DNA of 64,000 nt from Roseateles aquatilis (GTDB lineage Bacteria > Pseudomonadota > Gammaproteobacteria > Burkholderiales > Burkholderiaceae_C): assembly GCF_002205645.1 (NCBI RefSeq), contig NZ_NIOF01000003.1:434001-498000 (forward strand), given 5' to 3'. Below, piece by piece: positions 32,831-43,412 of the stretch. A program made the translations under genes and the position numbers. Every line of letters begins with the position of its first letter. Within the stretch, counting starts at the first letter, position 1. Under the pieces are notes generated by a model. The model had not been told where the DNA came from, did no database searches, and saw only the letters and a program-made list of their open reading frames with translations.

Positions 32831-33589
32831 TTACTTCGGCTGCAGGCGGATCGCGCCGTCCAGTCGGATCACCTCGCCGTTGAGCATGTCGTTGGTGACG
32901 ATCTGGTGGACCAGCTTGGCGTAGTCCTCTGGGCGGCCCAGGCGCGAGGGGAAGGGCACGTTGGCGGCCAGGGCGTCCTGCACCTCCTGCGGCATGCCGA
33001 ACAGCATCGGCGTGCCGAAGATGCCGGGGGCGATCGTCATGTTGCGGATCCCGTTGCGGGCCAGGTCGCGCGCGATCGGCAAGGTCATGCCGACGATGCC
33101 GCCCTTGGAGGCCGCATAGGCCGCTTGTCCGATCTGGCCGTCGTAGGCGGCCACCGAGGCCGTCGAGATCAGCACCCCGCGCTCGCCGGTGGCTTCCGGC
33201 TCGTTCTTGCTCATCGCCTCGGCGGCGAGACGGATCATGTTGAAGCTGCCGACCAGGTTGACCTGGATGACCTTGGAGAAACCCGCCAGCGCGTGCGCGC
33301 CGTCCTTGCCGACCGTCTTGGCGGCGGGCGCGATGCCGGCGCAGTTCACCAGCCCCATCAGCTTGCCCAACGACACGGCCTTGGCCACGACCGCCTGCGC
33401 GTCGGCCTCCTGGCTGACGTCGCACTTGACGAAGGCGCCGTTGAGCTCCTTGGCCAGCGCCTCGCCACGCTCGGCCTGCAGGTCGGCGATGACGACCGTC
33501 GCGCCCTCTCGCGCCAGCATGCGGGCCGTGCCCTCGCCCAGACCCGACGCGCCGCCGGTGACGATGAAAACCTTGTTCGCGATGTCCAT
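32831..33589 (-). CDS. SDR-family 3-hydroxyacyl-CoA dehydrogenase-like oxidoreductase
   Basis: Classical short-chain dehydrogenase, 252 residues, with the NAD-binding [10 protein letters not shown] at residues 11-20, LVNCAGI, the catalytic serine in ISTASVAAY, and the YAASKGG tyrosine/lysine pair. The N terminus ([20 protein letters not shown]) and the [18 protein letters not shown] loop resemble type-2 3-hydroxyacyl-CoA dehydrogenases, which oxidise straight- and branched-chain 3-hydroxyacyl-CoAs in fatty-acid or isoleucine breakdown. AAGGAG precedes the ATG. A palindromic operator lies 47 bases upstream, supporting a catabolic role. Confidence 0.85.
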   Translation of the reverse strand: MDIANKVFIVTGGASGLGEGTARMLAREGATVVIADLQAERGEALAKELNGAFVKCDVSQEADAQAVVAKAVSLGKLMGLVNCAGIAPAAKTVGKDGAHALAGFSKVIQVNLVGSFNMIRLAAEAMSKNEPEATGERGVLISTASVAAYDGQIGQAAYAASKGGIVGMTLPIARDLARNGIRNMTIAPGIFGTPMLFGMPQEVQDALAANVPFPSRLGRPEDYAKLVHQIVTNDMLNGEVIRLDGAIRLQPK

Positions 33590-33635
33590 GGGATGTCTCC
33601 TTCCACGCTGTCTGCGTTGCACGGCTTGGTTGCCG

Positions 33636-33651
33636 TTGACGTAAACGTCAA
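33636..33651. promoter_or_regulatory. LiuR/MerR-like palindromic operator before the SDR gene
   Basis: TTGACGT-AA-ACGTCAA, a perfect 7-bp inverted repeat with a two-base spacer. It resembles the ACGT-rich operators described for LiuR (MerR family) regulators of branched-chain amino-acid and acyl-CoA catabolism in proteobacteria. Assignment to LiuR is inference from recalled motif shape and target function. Confidence 0.5.
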
Positions 33652-33661
33652 TTGTGTGCCG

Positions 33662-33714
33662 AAAAAAGGCGGCCGCGCGGGCCGCCGTGCACGCGCCGCT
33701 CGTGGAGCGGCGCG
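33662..33714 (-). terminator. Terminator after adk (double hairpin)
   Basis: Read on the minus strand: first a GC-rich hairpin at 33692-33714 (CGCGCCGCT / AGCGGCGCG), then GGCGGCC / GGCCGCC at 33668-33686 followed by six T residues. It ends the exbB-to-adk block before the SDR gene. Confidence 0.8.
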
Positions 33715-33732
33715 ATGCGGATATCTCGCCGA

Positions 33733-35368
<1,636 letters not shown>

Positions 35369-35372
<4 letters not shown>

Positions 35373-35572
35373 GCCGCGTCGCCCTCGGTGTCGGTCGAGC
35401 GCGCTTCGCTGGCCAGCATCACCGGGATGCCGTCGCGGATCGGAAAGGCCAGGCGGTCGGCGGGGCAGACCAGCTCGCGGTCGGGCAGGCCGGACGCGGC
35501 GGCGTTGCGGCGGTCGTCCAGCGGGCCCTTGCAGACGGGGCACACCAGCATCTCAATCAGTCGATGGTCCAT
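35369..35572 (-). CDS. Trm112 family zinc-ribbon-like protein (YcaR)
   Basis: 67-residue protein of the Trm112/YcaR family, between lpxK and kdsB as in most proteobacteria. Signature: [18 protein letters not shown] and [21 protein letters not shown]. Only three of the metal-type cysteines are present. In other organisms Trm112 activates methyltransferases; the bacterial role is less clear. It overlaps lpxK by 20 bases and kdsB by 4. Confidence 0.93.
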
Positions 35573-36608
35573 GGGGGAGCAGCCGCCGCAACTCACGCTG
35601 CAGCGCCTCTTCAAAAGCGGGTTCGGGGCGGAAGTCTAGCGCCACCACCCAGATGCGGCAGCCTTGCAGCGCCTCCGGGCGCAGCTTGACGGCGTCCTTC
35701 TCGGTGATGACGACCTCGTCGGTGCGGGCCCAGGGCAGCGGGTCCAGCGTTGCGTGATCGGGCAGGGCGAGCGCGCGGAAGCTCAGCCCCTGCTCGCCCA
35801 GCATGTCGAAGAAGCGCTGCGGCCGGGCCAGGCCGGCGGCGGCCGTCAGCGGTTTGCCGCGCAGCGCGTGCAGGCGCTCGATCCGGCCGGGCTCGCCACG
35901 CCACCAGTCGGCCAGCGCGACGGCGCCGGCCAATTGCCGCGTGCCGACGAAGCCAGGCAGCGCGGTGCTCGGCCGGCCCGTGCTGTAGAGCACCAGCCGG
36001 TCCGCCGCGGAGCCCGGCGGCGGCGGCAGGTCGCGCGCCTGCCGCAGCGGGCCCGCCGGCAGCAGGCGGCCGTTGCCCAGGCCGCGTTCGTCGAACACCA
36101 GGATGCTGAGCTGTCGCGGCAGGCGCCAGTGCTGCAGGCCGTCGTCGGCGACCAGCACCTGGACGTCGGGATGCGCCGCCAGCAACGCATGCGCCGCGGC
36201 GATGCGGTCGCGGCCCACGGCCACCGGTACGCGGCCGCGCAGCCGGATCAGCAGCGGTTCGTCGCCGACGTCCTCGGCTCGGTCGCCGTCGGCGATGACG
36301 CGGACCTGGTCCTCGTCCTTGCGTCCATAACCGCGAGAGACCACGCCCGCGCGCACGCCCAGACGCCCGAGCGATTCGAGCACCGACAGCGTCGTCGGCG
36401 TCTTGCCCGCGCCGCCGACCACCCAGTTGCCGACGACAATCACCGGCACCGGCAGGGCGGCGCTTTTCTTGAGCCCGACGCGGTACAGCAGCACGCGCAG
36501 CTTCAGAACCGCGCCGTGCAGCGCGGCCAGCGGACGCAGCAGATGGGCGAGACGGTCGTCGTCGCGCCAGGCTCGCTGCAGCCGATCCTCCAGGGCCCCC
36601 CGGTTCAT
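35553..36608 (-). CDS. lpxK: Tetraacyldisaccharide 4'-kinase LpxK
   Basis: Inner-membrane-associated kinase that phosphorylates the lipid A disaccharide precursor. The 351-residue protein has an N-terminal hydrophobic region, the P-loop [14 protein letters not shown], the following [10 protein letters not shown], and [13 protein letters not shown] with catalytic aspartates. The late [16 protein letters not shown] is also typical. It sits between exbD and trm112 on the minus strand, an arrangement common in beta-proteobacteria. Confidence 0.96.
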   Translation of the reverse strand: MNRGALEDRLQRAWRDDDRLAHLLRPLAALHGAVLKLRVLLYRVGLKKSAALPVPVIVVGNWVVGGAGKTPTTLSVLESLGRLGVRAGVVSRGYGRKDEDQVRVIADGDRAEDVGDEPLLIRLRGRVPVAVGRDRIAAAHALLAAHPDVQVLVADDGLQHWRLPRQLSILVFDERGLGNGRLLPAGPLRQARDLPPPPGSAADRLVLYSTGRPSTALPGFVGTRQLAGAVALADWWRGEPGRIERLHALRGKPLTAAAGLARPQRFFDMLGEQGLSFRALALPDHATLDPLPWARTDEVVITEKDAVKLRPEALQGCRIWVVALDFRPEPAFEEALQRELRRLLPHGPSTD

Positions 36609-36621
36609 GTCCGGGTCCGGA

Positions 36622-37035
36622 TCATTGCGGCTTGTTGGCCGCGAAAGTCAGGCGCGGCAGGTTGGCGCGCCGCGCCGCGTCCATCACGTTCACCACCGCC
36701 TGATGCGGCGTGGCGGCGTCGGCGGAGATGATCACCACCGGTTCCTGGCGCCCCTGCGACGCCTGTTGCAAGGCGCTGGTGAGCAGCTCCACGCTGCGCC
36801 CCTCGACCACCTGCCGGTCGATCGAGTAGCGGCCGTCCGCCGAGATGGCCACGATGATCTCCGCCGGCCGCTCCTTCAGCTGCTGGGCATCGGCGGTGGG
36901 CAGCGTCACCTGCAGCTCGGTGAACTTCGAGTACGTGGTCGACAGCATCAGGAAGATGAGCACCACCAGCAGCACGTCGATGAACGGGATCAGGTTGATC
37001 TCCGGTTCCTCGCTCTGACGGCGGCGGAACTTCAT
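36622..37035 (-). CDS. exbD: ExbD/TolR-type protein of a second energiser pair
   Basis: 137-residue single-span protein, FRRRQSEEPEINLIPFIDVLLV with the membrane aspartate in IPFIDVLLVVLIFLMLSTTY. The periplasmic domain contains QVVEGRSVELLTSALQQASQ. It overlaps the upstream exbB by four bases. This pair is separate from the tonB-linked set and is in the usual place before lpxK; it may power a Tol-like or TonB-like process. Confidence 0.92.
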   Translation of the reverse strand: MKFRRRQSEEPEINLIPFIDVLLVVLIFLMLSTTYSKFTELQVTLPTADAQQLKERPAEIIVAISADGRYSIDRQVVEGRSVELLTSALQQASQGRQEPVVIISADAATPHQAVVNVMDAARRANLPRLTFAANKPQ

Positions 37036-37763
37036 TTCTGCGCCTTCGCGGCCTTGCCCTGGACCGGCGCCGCGGCGGGCGCGGCCACCGGCGGCGGCAC
37101 CGTGACCGGGCCGGCGTTGGCGGCGGGCATCGGCATCGTGGCAGGCGGCATGGCGCGGTTGACCAGGTGGGTCAGCAGGCGCTCGCTGGCTTGCTCCATG
37201 TCGACGATGTAGGACTCGATGCGGCCGCGGAAGTAGCGGTACATCATCAGCGACGGGATCGCCACGACCAGGCCGAAGGCGGTGTTGTAGAGCGCGATCG
37301 AGATGCCGTGCGCCAGCAGCCCCGGGTTGTTGCCGGTGGGGCTTTGGCTGCCGAAGATCTCGATCATGCCGACCACGGTGCCCAGCAGGCCCAGCAGCGG
37401 CGCGGCGGCGGCGATCGTGCCCAGCGTGTTGAGGTAGCGCTCCATCTGGTGGATCGCATGGCGGCCGGCCAGCTCGAACGCCTGGCGCAGACGCGTCTCG
37501 CCAGCGCGGGGATCGGTCTGCGAGGCGCGCAGGCCGGCGGCGAGCACCTGGCCGAGCAGCGAGTTCTCGGCCAGCTTGCCGACCACCTCGCCGCTGGGAA
37601 TCTGGAGCTGGGTGACACCCAGCACTTCCTCGATCAGGCTGGGCGGGGCCACCCGGGCCGCGCGCAGGCTGACAAGCCGCTCGATGATCAGGGCCAGGGC
37701 CACCACGGAACACAGCAGCAACGGCCAGATCGGCCAACCGGCGGCTTGTATGATCGAAAACAA
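37032..37763 (-). CDS. exbB: ExbB/TolQ-type proton channel, second set
   Basis: 243-residue inner-membrane protein with a first helix WPIWPLLLCSVVALALIIER and pore helices around LGTIAAAAPLLGLLGTVVGM and ISIALYNTAFGLVVAIPSLM. The C-terminal tail is rich in proline and alanine. It starts with TTG at 37763, supported by GGAGG about seven bases upstream; the nearby ATG is out of frame. A minus-strand CATAAT at 37805-37810 could be its -10 box. Confidence 0.92.
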   Translation of the reverse strand: MFSIIQAAGWPIWPLLLCSVVALALIIERLVSLRAARVAPPSLIEEVLGVTQLQIPSGEVVGKLAENSLLGQVLAAGLRASQTDPRAGETRLRQAFELAGRHAIHQMERYLNTLGTIAAAAPLLGLLGTVVGMIEIFGSQSPTGNNPGLLAHGISIALYNTAFGLVVAIPSLMMYRYFRGRIESYIVDMEQASERLLTHLVNRAMPPATMPMPAANAGPVTVPPPVAAPAAAPVQGKAAKAQK

Positions 37764-38093
37764 GGCATTCCCTCCGTACGGGCATCTTCCGGCCCGGCGG
37801 CGCGATTATGGCGCCATGCCGCCCACGCGCCGACCACTCCCGACCCTCATCACACGCCCTTACAAACATCCACCGTTCCTGTGGATAACTTTGTGGGCAA
37901 GTACGCCCGGAAGCGCGCCGAGGCCCGTCGCCAGACGGCGCGGATTAGAGTGCCCCAAAAAATGGCAGGAAAAAGCTTTTGAAAAACAAGCGCTTATCGA
38001 TATATGACGCGGCGGTGACGGCCAACATGGCCCGCGGAACCAGCATTGGCGCGGCTGTGGAGTTCCGAACCCGCGCCACGCTTGGGTTTGCGC
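37764..38093. other. Divergent exbB-xseA intergenic region with DnaA-box-like site
   Basis: 330 bases without a gene. It contains a minus-strand CATAAT at 37805-37810 for exbB, a perfect DnaA box at 37880-37888, and an AT-richer stretch (37960-38010) with AAAAAGCTTTT that could carry the xseA promoter. An in-frame TTG at 38046 would extend xseA by 16 residues. Confidence 0.5.
37880..37888. promoter_or_regulatory. Consensus DnaA box
   Basis: TGTGGATAA, the exact complement of TTATCCACA, followed by a degenerate second copy TGTGGGCAA at 37893-37901. There is no dnaA, dnaN or origin-type cluster nearby, so a regulatory or titration role is more likely than an origin. Confidence 0.4.
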
Positions 38094-39398
38094 ATGGTTG
38101 ACGCCTTGAAACCCGCATCGCCACGCATGGTCTGGGGTGTGGCGGCCCTGTTGACGGCCCTTTCCGACGCATTGCAGGCGCGATTCCCCGTCATCACGGT
38201 GCAAGGCGAGCTCTCGGGCTTCACCCGCGCCGCCAGCGGCCATTGCTACTTCAGCCTGAAGGACGCCGAGGGCCAGCCGGCGATGCTGCGCTGCGCCATG
38301 TTCCGGCGGGCGGCGTCGCTGGTCGATTTCGCGCCCCGGGACGGCATGACGGTCGAACTGCGTGGGCGGCTGGACCTGTACGGCCCGCGCGGGGAATTGC
38401 AGTTCATCGTCGAGGCGATGCGCCGTTCGGGCGAGGGCGCCCTGTACGAGCAGTTCCTGCGGCTGAAGGCGCGGCTGGAGGCGCAAGGGCTGTTCGACGC
38501 CGACCGCAAGCGTCAGCCGCCGCCGTTCGCGCGTCGCATCGGCGTGATCACCTCGACCGGTGGCGCGGCGCTGCACGACGTGCTGACGGCGCTGCGCCGT
38601 CGGGCACCGCATGCGCAGGTCTTCATCTATCCGACGCTGGTCCAGGGCAACGAGGCACCCCCGGCGATCGTGCGTGCGCTGGCGCTTGCCAACGACCGGG
38701 CCGACGCGGAGGTGCTGCTGCTGGTGCGCGGCGGCGGCTCGCTGGAGGACCTTTGGGCCTTCAACGACGAGCGTGTCGTGGGCGCGGTGGCGGAATCGGC
38801 GTTGCCGGTGATCTGCGGTGTCGGCCACGAGACCGACATCACCCTGGCCGACCTGGCCGCGGACCTGCGTGCCCCGACGCCGACGGCGGCGGCCGAGCTG
38901 GCGACGGTCTCGCGCCAGCAGTGCCTGGAGACGCTGGAAGCGCTGGAGCGGCAATTGACCCGCCGCCTGGAGCAACGCCTGGACGCGGCCGCGCAGCGGC
39001 TCGACCGTCTGGCGCTGCGGCTGGCGCGGCCTGGCGACGCGTTGGCGCGGCAGCGGCGGCGACTGGACCTGCTGTCGCAGCGGCTCGGGCAGGTGGCGCC
39101 GCGCACGGTGGCGTTGCAGGCGCAGCGGCTGGCGCATCTGGACCAACGCCTGCACCGGGCGCTGCCTCAGCAGGCGCAGCGCGGCGCGCACCGGCTGGAC
39201 GCGCTGGAGGCGCGCCTGCAAGCGCTCGATCCGCGCCAGGTGCTCGCGCGTGGTTATGCGTGGCTGGACGACGGCCAGGGGCGAGCGCTGAGCTCCGCCC
39301 GGCAGTTGAGCGAGGGTCAGGACTTGCGCGCCGTGCTGGCCGACGGCGAGGCCGAACTGCGGGTCGGGCGCGTCGTCTGCCGGGACGCCGAGGGCTGA
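38094..39398 (+). CDS. xseA: Exodeoxyribonuclease VII large subunit
   Basis: Large subunit of the single-strand exonuclease that degrades DNA into short oligonucleotides. The 434-residue protein has an N-terminal OB fold (VITVQGELSGFTRAASGHCYF and VELRGRLDLYGPRGELQF), the catalytic region with RIGVITSTGGAALHDVL, LLLVRGGGSLEDLWAFNDE and GVGHETDITLADLAAD, then a long coiled coil and a C-terminal segment (DPRQVLARGYAW). I start at ATG 38094; ribosome-binding sequence is weak. xseB is not adjacent. Confidence 0.95.
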   Translation: MVDALKPASPRMVWGVAALLTALSDALQARFPVITVQGELSGFTRAASGHCYFSLKDAEGQPAMLRCAMFRRAASLVDFAPRDGMTVELRGRLDLYGPRGELQFIVEAMRRSGEGALYEQFLRLKARLEAQGLFDADRKRQPPPFARRIGVITSTGGAALHDVLTALRRRAPHAQVFIYPTLVQGNEAPPAIVRALALANDRADAEVLLLVRGGGSLEDLWAFNDERVVGAVAESALPVICGVGHETDITLADLAADLRAPTPTAAAELATVSRQQCLETLEALERQLTRRLEQRLDAAAQRLDRLALRLARPGDALARQRRRLDLLSQRLGQVAPRTVALQAQRLAHLDQRLHRALPQQAQRGAHRLDALEARLQALDPRQVLARGYAWLDDGQGRALSSARQLSEGQDLRAVLADGEAELRVGRVVCRDAEG

Positions 39399-39502
39399 GC
39401 CGGCCGGGATCGCCCGGACCCGGACCTGCGAGGAGCGCCCCGGCGCGCGCCAGACGACGCGACGGGTATGCGCGCTCCCGGCAGGGGCATGGTCTTGATG
39501 CC

Positions 39503-39508
39503 TACAAT
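39503..39508 (+). promoter_or_regulatory. Candidate -10 box for sodB
   Basis: TACAAT 44 bases before the sodB ATG. A -35 box is not evident. Confidence 0.3.
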
Positions 39509-39552
39509 CGCCCGCGACATTTGTCCCACCTCACACTCAACAGGAGTCCCTC

Positions 39553-40137
39553 ATGGAACACGTTCTGCCCGAGCTGCCGTACGACAAGAAGGCGCTGGAG
39601 CCGCACATCAGCGCCGAGACGCTGGAGTACCACCATGGCAAGCACCACAAGGCCTATGTGGACAACCTGAACAACCTGCAGAAGGGCACCGAGTTCGAGA
39701 GCAAGACGCTGGAAGAGATCGTCAAGACCTCCAGCGGCGGCATCTACAACAACGCCGCGCAGATCTGGAACCACACCTTCTTCTGGAGTTGCCTCAAGCC
39801 CAACGGCGGCGGCGCGCCGACCGGCAAGCTGGCCGATGCGATCAACGCCAAGTGGGGCAGCGTCGACGCCTTCAAGGAAGCCTTCCAGAAGAGCGCCGTC
39901 GGCAACTTCGGTTCGGGCTGGACCTGGCTGGTGAAGAAGGCCGACGGCTCGGTCGACATCGTCAACATGGGCGCCGCCGGTACCCCGCTGACGACCGGCG
40001 ACACCGCGCTGCTGACGATCGACGTGTGGGAACACGCGTACTACATCGACTATCGCAACGCGCGTCCGAAGTTCGTCGAGACCTTCCTGAAGAGCCTGGT
40101 CAACTGGGACTTCGCGCAAGCCAATTTCGGCAACTGA
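39553..40137 (+). CDS. sodB: Superoxide dismutase [Fe]
   Basis: Cytoplasmic Fe-type superoxide dismutase, 194 residues. Metal ligands are visible: His27 in [16 protein letters not shown], His74 in [11 protein letters not shown], and the Asp/His of [13 protein letters not shown]. The [13 protein letters not shown] and FGSGWTWLV segments are typical of the iron form. CAGGAG precedes the ATG. A strong hairpin terminator follows. No signal peptide, so it is cytosolic. Confidence 0.97.
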   Translation: MEHVLPELPYDKKALEPHISAETLEYHHGKHHKAYVDNLNNLQKGTEFESKTLEEIVKTSSGGIYNNAAQIWNHTFFWSCLKPNGGGAPTGKLADAINAKWGSVDAFKEAFQKSAVGNFGSGWTWLVKKADGSVDIVNMGAAGTPLTTGDTALLTIDVWEHAYYIDYRNARPKFVETFLKSLVNWDFAQANFGN

Positions 40138-40186
40138 CCCCCCGGCGTCCGGCCTTGAGCCGGGCGCCGACGTGTCGATCAAAGGG

Positions 40187-40215
40187 AACGGCCCGGGAGA
40201 GATCCCGGGCCGTTT
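40187..40215. terminator. Terminator after sodB
   Basis: AACGGCCCGGGA, loop GAGA, TCCCGGGCCGTT, then TCTCCTTTC. A perfect 12-bp stem between the convergent sodB and DUF192 genes, able to act on both strands. Confidence 0.8.
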
Positions 40216-40298
40216 CTCCTTTCGTGTCGCGCGGGCGTGCCGCGATCGGTGTGTCGATCAGACGCCGGCCGGCCCGGGGCGGGCCAGCGGGCGCCGAT

Positions 40299-40766
40299 TC
40301 ACTTGGGCCAGGGGCCGCCGCGCAGCTTGGTGCCGGCCTTGATGCCGCGCTTGTCGAACCAGCCCTTGTTCATTTCCAGCACGTAGCGCACCGGCTTCTT
40401 GGAGCAGTGGGACACGTCGGAGAGCGGCTGCATCTCGTCGAGGTTGACGATGGTGCCGTCGTCGGCCACGAACGCGACCGACAACGGGATCAGCGTGTTG
40501 CGCATCCAGAAGCATTGCTCGGCCGGCTGCTCGAAGATGAAGACCATGCCGGCGTTCTGGGGCATGTCCTTGCGCGCCATCAGACCGATGGCGCGTTGTT
40601 CGTCGGTCCGCGCGACCTCGGCGTGGATCAGGTGCATGCCGGCGCCGATCTCGACGACGGGCAGCCCGGTCTGCGGGATCGTCTGCGCCGCCGAAGGCTG
40701 GGCCAGGAAGAAGACGGACGCGGCCGACAGGCCGATCCACGATGCTGCGCGCTTGATATTGAGCAT
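40299..40766 (-). CDS. DUF192 family exported protein
   Basis: 155-residue periplasmic protein of the DUF192 family, function unknown. Signal peptide (ASWIGLSAASVFFLAQPSAA) then the conserved core: IHAEVARTDEQRAIGLMAR, GMVFIFEQPAEQCFWMRNT, PLSVAFVADDGTIVNLDEM and YVLEMNKGWFDKRGIKAG. A minus-strand GATAAT at 40790-40795 is a candidate -10. Divergent from ccoI. Confidence 0.92.
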   Translation of the reverse strand: MLNIKRAASWIGLSAASVFFLAQPSAAQTIPQTGLPVVEIGAGMHLIHAEVARTDEQRAIGLMARKDMPQNAGMVFIFEQPAEQCFWMRNTLIPLSVAFVADDGTIVNLDEMQPLSDVSHCSKKPVRYVLEMNKGWFDKRGIKAGTKLRGGPWPK

Positions 40767-40801
40767 GTTCAGACCTCGAGGTTTGGCGGATTATCGCGGC
40801 C

Positions 40802-43189
40802 ATGTTGCCCGCCCGAGCCGCCGCGGCGTCCGCCAGCGATGCTTGCGCCGATGCCATTCGCCCCACCGCCGACGTGCCCCTCACGTCGGAGCGTGCGCGG
40901 CACCCGGACGCCGCCGTCGATGACGAGGCGTGGCGACAGTTCTCCGAATGGACGACCGATGCCGGCGGCGCTCGGCATCTGCGCTCGCGACTGCGCCTGT
41001 CAGGCATGCACTGCGCGTCCTGCGCCGGGCTGATCGAATCGCTGCTGCATGCACAACCCGGGGTGCGGCTCGCCCACGTGAGTCCATCGACGCAACGCCT
41101 GACCCTGGACTGGTCTCCGGCGCTCGTGAGCCTCGATGCGCTGCGGCAATGCCTGGTGGGCGCGGGCTACGATTTCGCGCCGGACCTCGCCGCGCCTGCG
41201 CGGGAACTGCGGCGTCGCGAGCATCGTCAGGCACTGTGGCGCCTGTTCGTGGCGGGCTTCCTGATGATGCAGGTGATGATGCTGGCCTGGCCGTCGTACG
41301 TCGCCGCGCCGGGAGAGATGGCGGCCGACCAGGCGGCGCTGCTGCGCTGGGGCCAGTGGGTGCTGACCTTGCCGGTGATGCTGCTGTCGGCCGGCCCGTT
41401 CTTCAGGGCCGCGTGGACGCAGTTGCGCGGGCGGCGGCTGGGCATGGACGTGCCGGTGGCCCTGGGCCTGGCGGTGGCGTTCGTCGCGGGCAGCGGTGCG
41501 ACGCTCGATCCGGGTGGGCCGTTCGGGCACGAGGTCTACTTCGATTCGATCACGATGTTCGTGACCTTCCTGCTCGGCGCGCATTATCTGGAACTGCGTG
41601 CCCGCCATCGCGCGGCGGAGGCGCTCGAACAAGCGGTCGGCGCGCTGCCGGACAAGATCGAGCGGCTACGGGCCGACGGCCTCGCGGACTGGGTCGCGGC
41701 GGATGAGCTGGTGGCCGGGGATCTGGTCCGAGTCACTGCCGGGCAGCGCGTGCCGGCCGATGCGATCGTCGAGCACGGCGTGAGCGCCGCGGACGAGGCG
41801 TTGCTCACCGGCGAGTCCGACGCCGTTCCGAAATCGGTGGGCGACGTCGTGCTGGCTGGCAGCCTCAATCTGACCGGCGTGTTGCTGCTGCGTGTGCGGC
41901 AGATCGGCGAAGACACACGGCTGGCCGGGATCCGGCAACTGATGGCGCAGGCCTTCCAGGAGCGGCCATCGACGCCGCGGGTGGCCGATCGCGTGGCAGG
42001 CTGGTTTCTGGGCACCGTGTTGTTGCTGGCAGGCGGCGCGGCCCTCGTGTGGCAGTTCATCGATCCGTCGAAGGCGCTCGCGGTCAGCGTGGCGGTGTTG
42101 ATCGTGACCTGCCCGTGCGCGCTGTCGCTGGCGGCGCCGGCCGCATGGGTCGCCGCGGCCGGCGCGCTGGCGAAGCGGGGCCTGTTGCTGTCCAGGCTCG
42201 ACGCGATCGAGTCCCTGGCCGATGTCGATCATGTGGTGATGGACAAGACCGGCACGCTGACCGATCCGGCGCCGCGTCTGCTGCGCCGATGGCCGGAGGC
42301 GCCCGACGATGACGCGATCGCTGCCGCGGCGCTGTTGGCCGGAGGATCGCATCACCCGCTGTCGCGCGCGCTGATGGGGGTGGTCGGCGCGCGGCCCGCG
42401 GCGACGGGCTGGCGTGACATCGAGGAGATCGGCGGCCGAGGGCTGCAAGGCGTCGATACGGCGGGCCGCCAATGGCGGCTCGGCGCGGGGACGTGGTCGG
42501 CGACGTCCGCGGCGTTGGCCGGAGACACGATGCCGCTGACCGAGGCGCAACTCGTCCTGTCCTGCGACGGGCTGCCTCGTGTGGCCTGGCAGTTCGACGA
42601 GGCACTGCGCGAGGGGGCTCGTGCGGCCGTGAGCGTCTGGCGCGAGCGGGGCCTCGGCGTGGAACTGCTGTCCGGCGATGCGCCGCCGCGCGTGGCCGCG
42701 ATCGCGGCGCGGGCCGGCATCCGGCAATGGCGCGGGGGCGCGAGTCCGGAGGACAAGCTTGCCCACGTGACGCGCCTGCAGGACGGTGGACGCCATGTGC
42801 TGATGATCGGCGATGGCATCAACGACGCGCCGGTGCTGGCGCGCGCTCACGTGTCGGTGGCGATGGGACAGGGCGCGGACCTGGCGAAGTCCCGGGCCGA
42901 CGCGTTGCTGATGGGCACGCGCCTGGAAGCGATCGGCGCGGCGCTCGACCTCGCGTGCCGGACGCGTCGCGTCGTGCGCCAGAACCTCGCGTGGTCGGCG
43001 CTCTACAACGCCGTCTGCGTGCCGCTCGCGCTGATCGGCTGGCTGCCCCCCTGGGCCGCCGGACTGGGCATGGCGATGAGCTCCATGGTCGTCGTCGCCA
43101 ATGCCGCGCGATTGGGCAACCTGCGTCGCGTCGACACGGATGTCGATGCCCACATCGGCGCGCGGGTGCCGGCCCGTCGAGGAGCCTGA
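40802..43189 (+). CDS. ccoI: Copper-transporting P1B ATPase for cbb3 oxidase assembly (CcoI/FixI)
   Basis: Heavy-metal P-type ATPase of 795 residues that supplies copper to the CuB site of cbb3 oxidase. It has an N-terminal metal-binding motif (GMHCASC, Cys71 and Cys74), the CPC ion path in VTCPCALSLAAPAAW, the phosphorylation loop DKTGTLTD, and GDGINDAPVLARAHV. Immediately followed by ccoS and then ccoNOQP. No clear ribosome-binding site precedes the ATG at 40802, so the start is less certain. Confidence 0.93.
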   Translation: MLPARAAAASASDACADAIRPTADVPLTSERARHPDAAVDDEAWRQFSEWTTDAGGARHLRSRLRLSGMHCASCAGLIESLLHAQPGVRLAHVSPSTQRLTLDWSPALVSLDALRQCLVGAGYDFAPDLAAPARELRRREHRQALWRLFVAGFLMMQVMMLAWPSYVAAPGEMAADQAALLRWGQWVLTLPVMLLSAGPFFRAAWTQLRGRRLGMDVPVALGLAVAFVAGSGATLDPGGPFGHEVYFDSITMFVTFLLGAHYLELRARHRAAEALEQAVGALPDKIERLRADGLADWVAADELVAGDLVRVTAGQRVPADAIVEHGVSAADEALLTGESDAVPKSVGDVVLAGSLNLTGVLLLRVRQIGEDTRLAGIRQLMAQAFQERPSTPRVADRVAGWFLGTVLLLAGGAALVWQFIDPSKALAVSVAVLIVTCPCALSLAAPAAWVAAAGALAKRGLLLSRLDAIESLADVDHVVMDKTGTLTDPAPRLLRRWPEAPDDDAIAAAALLAGGSHHPLSRALMGVVGARPAATGWRDIEEIGGRGLQGVDTAGRQWRLGAGTWSATSAALAGDTMPLTEAQLVLSCDGLPRVAWQFDEALREGARAAVSVWRERGLGVELLSGDAPPRVAAIAARAGIRQWRGGASPEDKLAHVTRLQDGGRHVLMIGDGINDAPVLARAHVSVAMGQGADLAKSRADALLMGTRLEAIGAALDLACRTRRVVRQNLAWSALYNAVCVPLALIGWLPPWAAGLGMAMSSMVVVANAARLGNLRRVDTDVDAHIGARVPARRGA

Positions 43190-43190
43190 G

Positions 43191-43337
43191 ATGGACATCC
43201 TCTATCTGCTGATTCCGCTCTCGGTGGTGCTGGTGCTGCTCGTGCTGGCCGTCTTCGGGTGGGCTTTGAACAACGGTCAGCTGGAGTCGCTGGACCGTGA
43301 AGGTCAACGAATTCTGGAGGACGACTCGCAAGCTTGA
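43191..43337 (+). CDS. ccoS: cbb3-type oxidase assembly protein CcoS
   Basis: 48-residue single-span inner-membrane protein, needed for cofactor insertion into cbb3 oxidase in other species. The helix is ILYLLIPLSVVLVLLVLAVF, followed by GWALNNGQLESLDREGQRIL, the family signature. It begins one base after the ccoI stop with AGGAG upstream. Its stop codon lies inside the FNR box that serves ccoN. Confidence 0.95.
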   Translation: MDILYLLIPLSVVLVLLVLAVFGWALNNGQLESLDREGQRILEDDSQA

Positions 43338-43347
43338 CAGGTATCAA
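43334..43347. promoter_or_regulatory. FNR/ANR box upstream of ccoN
   Basis: TTGAC-AGGT-ATCAA, one mismatch from the FNR consensus TTGAT-N4-ATCAA. It ends 66 bases before the ccoN ATG and overlaps the ccoS stop codon. With fnr encoded in the same island, this predicts anaerobic or micro-oxic activation of ccoNOQP. Confidence 0.8.
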
Positions 43348-43412
43348 GGTGCTTCTTGGACCGCCGCCAAACAATCGCCGACATCAGCGATTCACAGGCA
43401 CAAGGAGCCGAC

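Noticed and set aside
37764-38093. Chromosomal replication origin
   Set aside because: One perfect DnaA box and one weak copy only, no AT-rich unwinding region of typical size and no dnaA/dnaN/gidA neighbours.
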